Source of the DNA: an uncultured Sulfitobacter sp.
Lineage (GTDB): Bacteria; Pseudomonadota; Alphaproteobacteria; Rhodobacterales; Rhodobacteraceae
Assembly (NCBI GenBank): GCA_937923365.1
Contig: CALAIJ010000252.1
Location: forward strand, 1-7,202
Direction: 5' to 3'
Length of the DNA: 7,202 nt
Shown here one piece after another: positions 6,037 through 7,202 of the stretch (position 1 is its first letter; the number at the start of each line of letters is the position of its first letter). Both the position numbers and the translations under genes were made by a program. A model generated the notes under the pieces. It searched no databases, was not told where the DNA came from, and was given only the letters and a program-made list of their open reading frames with translations.

Positions 6037-6055
6037 ATGGGCGCGCCCTTGTCAA
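6027..6055 (-). promoter_or_regulatory. Putative sigma-70-type promoter of the hpa operon
   Basis: On the minus strand a perfect TTGACA (6055-6050) is followed after 17 bases by TAACAA (6032-6027), which matches only 3 of 6 consensus -10 positions. A start of transcription near 6020 would leave a leader of about 20 bases before hpaF. The perfect -35 and optimal spacing support it; the weak -10 is the main doubt. No comparably good promoter facing hpaR was found in the spacer. Confidence 0.45.
6039..6048. repeat. Perfect 10-base GC palindrome in the divergent spacer
   Basis: GGGCGCGCCC is a perfect palindrome between the proposed -35 and -10 boxes of the hpaF promoter and next to the putative HpaR site. 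It may be a second protein-binding site or simply reflect GC-rich composition. It lacks a loop and a T-run, so it does not look like a terminator. Confidence 0.3.
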
Positions 6056-6070
6056 CAGGAATGACCGCAG

Positions 6071-6499
6071 ATGAGCCTTAGTCGTACGGACCGATCCCTG
6101 CCAATCGCCTTATTGCGGGCGCGTGAGACCGTCATGTCACCCGTCCGCGAGATGCTGTCCCAAAGCGGCGTATCCGAGCAAAAGTGGCGTGTTATCAGGG
6201 TCTTGGATGAAAGTGGCCCAATGGAGCAGACCGCTCTTGCCCGTGCGGCCTGCCTGTTGCTGCCCAGCCTGACACGGATGCTGCGTGCTATGGAGGTAGA
6301 GGGGTTGCTCACACGGTCCGAGGACCGCAATGACCGCCGCAAATCAATCGTGAGAATCACGGACGCAGGCCGAAAGGTTTTGAAAGATCATGCGCAGGAA
6401 AGCGCGCGCATCGCTGCTGCACTCGAGGCGCGCTTTGGCGCAGACAAGCTGGCGCAATTGCTCGATCTGCTGGAAGAGCTGACAGACACCGCTAAATAG
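6071..6499 (+). CDS. hpaR: MarR-family regulator of homoprotocatechuate degradation (HpaR)
   Basis: The 142-residue protein has the winged helix-turn-helix layout of MarR regulators and resembles E. coli HpaR throughout. Comparable stretches are IALLRARETVMSPVR near the N-terminus, EQKWRVIRVLDESG (36-49), the recognition-helix region LLLPSLTRMLRAMEVEGLL (62-80) and the basic wing DRNDRRKS (85-92). HpaR normally represses the meta-pathway operon and its own gene, and release follows binding of 4-hydroxyphenylacetate or a related aromatic acid. The ATG at 6071 is preceded by AGGA (6057-6060) with a 10-base spacing. A nearby ATG at 6061 is out of frame and stops after six codons, so it is not the start. 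The gene is divergent from hpaF across 71 bases and converges on the GH42 gene with an 8-base overlap. Effector and sign of regulation are inferred from the family. Confidence 0.9.
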   Translation: MSLSRTDRSLPIALLRARETVMSPVREMLSQSGVSEQKWRVIRVLDESGPMEQTALARAACLLLPSLTRMLRAMEVEGLLTRSEDRNDRRKSIVRITDAGRKVLKDHAQESARIAAALEARFGADKLAQLLDLLEELTDTAK

Positions 6500-7202
6500 G
6501 CGGCGCGTCCAAAGGCCACCAATGGCAATCTGCCGGGGCAATTTCGACCCCCTCCCACGTCACAGGCTTGGGCCCGTAGTTAAAGGCAAAGCGGTGCGTG
6601 GCCGTGTCGCGCAGACGCAGGCCATCCGGGAGAATGGCATGAGGGATGTTGCGTTCTTCGCAAAGGGCAACAAGGATACGCTGCCACAGTTCAGGGTCCG
6701 GCCAGCCGCCCATATAGCAGATGTCGTTGTCGGTTCGCACGAAGGTCTGTCCGTCTTCGGATTCCATCAGGACATCCGCCGTGCCCTCCAATGTCTCAAA
6801 CCAATGCTGGACGCTGCCGCCCCCCTTTACGGGCAGGGCCGTGCTTGGGGGCAGGCTTTCGACCCGAGTTACCTGCACATCAATCCCCGGAATGTTGGGA
6901 CCGAGTGGCGTCGTGATGGTCAATTCGTCCGTCACAAGATTGCTGCGCGGGCCAATGCCACAATGCCCCGGCGCGTTCTTGATGGCTTGCATCAAAGGCT
7001 CAGGAATATGGGCAAGACCCGGTGCGAAGGTCAGTTGGTACCCTGTCAGATCATCTGTTGTCGCAGGCAGGATATCCACAGACAGGCCCAGACCGCGCAA
7101 CCCGCGATAGATGTCGAACACCAGCCGGAAATAGTCAAAATCCGCGCCCTGCGGCAGCACGTTCCATGCCATGTGGGAGGCATAATCAAAGATCAGCGCG
7201 AC
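6492..7202 (-). CDS. Beta-galactosidase, GH42 family, C-terminal part (5' end outside the window)
   Basis: The reading frame is open from its TAG stop at 6492-6494 to the right edge, giving 236 visible residues. Ten in-frame codons lie before the first ATG at 7172, so that ATG is internal and the gene continues beyond the window. The first visible residues, VALIFDYASHMAWNVLPQG, and the following DYFRLVFDIYRGLRGLGLSVDILP are typical of the start of the GH42 trimerisation domain (roughly visible residues 1-150). The YMGGWPDPELWQRIL stretch and the beta-rich end fit the small C-terminal domain. GH42 enzymes hydrolyse beta-D-galactosides, usually intracellularly on imported oligosaccharides. The catalytic TIM barrel with its two glutamates is not visible, so activity cannot be judged. 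It shares no obvious function with the hpa genes and converges on hpaR with an 8-base overlap. Confidence 0.85.
   Translation of the reverse strand, partial: VALIFDYASHMAWNVLPQGADFDYFRLVFDIYRGLRGLGLSVDILPATTDDLTGYQLTFAPGLAHIPEPLMQAIKNAPGHCGIGPRSNLVTDELTITTPLGPNIPGIDVQVTRVESLPPSTALPVKGGGSVQHWFETLEGTADVLMESEDGQTFVRTDNDICYMGGWPDPELWQRILVALCEERNIPHAILPDGLRLRDTATHRFAFNYGPKPVTWEGVEIAPADCHWWPLDAPPI

Noticed and set aside
6500..6560. Possible bidirectional terminator between hpaR and the GH42 gene
   Set aside because: Only very short complementary words and no T-run are found, and the genes overlap, leaving no intergenic space.
6492..7172. Treating the ATG at 7172 as the start of a 226-residue gene
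   Set aside because: The frame stays open to the window edge and the upstream codons match the expected GH42 sequence, so the ATG is internal.
1..7202. CRISPR array, tRNA or rRNA gene, insertion sequence or phage gene
   Set aside because: No regularly spaced repeats, clover-leaf pattern, transposase motifs or terminal repeats were seen; the window is almost wholly filled by the eight coding sequences described.

Overview
The window holds most of a homoprotocatechuate (3,4-dihydroxyphenylacetate, HPC) meta-cleavage operon with its divergent MarR-type regulator, and the 3' end of an unrelated glycoside hydrolase gene. High GC, dense packing and the protein types suggest an alphaproteobacterium, most likely a marine Rhodobacterales (Roseobacter-group) organism. 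That placement is an inference from general resemblance, not from a marker gene.

Layout. Positions 1-43 are a short non-coding tail with two small inverted repeats. From 5999 down to 44, six genes run on the minus strand, in transcription order: hpaF (isomerase), hpaE (semialdehyde dehydrogenase), hpaD (extradiol ring-cleavage dioxygenase), a group II PLP-dependent aromatic-amino-acid decarboxylase, a single-domain fumarylacetoacetate-hydrolase-family enzyme (hpaG-like) and hpaH (hydratase). Neighbours overlap by 1-4 bases, except for a 35-base gap before the decarboxylase. A 71-base divergent spacer (6000-6070) separates hpaF from hpaR on the plus strand. It holds a promoter-like element facing hpaF and a palindrome that could be the HpaR operator. 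hpaR then meets, tail to tail with an 8-base overlap, the C-terminal part of a GH42 beta-galactosidase gene on the minus strand, which runs off the right edge.

How the genes work together. HpaD opens the HPC ring, HpaE oxidises the semialdehyde to 5-carboxymethyl-2-hydroxymuconate, HpaF isomerises it, the FAH-family protein decarboxylates (and may isomerise) the product, and HpaH hydrates the resulting oxo-heptenedioate. The final aldolase (HpaI) and any hydroxylase (HpaBC) are not in the window. The decarboxylase inside the operon suggests that one input is tyrosine or L-DOPA, through tyramine or dopamine, with an amine oxidase and an aldehyde dehydrogenase encoded elsewhere.

The pathway is well known and I see no wholly new system. 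The points most worth checking are the embedded decarboxylase, an Asp-to-Glu change at a metal-ligand position in the hpaG-like protein, the ring-cleavage enzyme being of the VOC rather than the E. coli LigB type, and the operator/promoter overlap.
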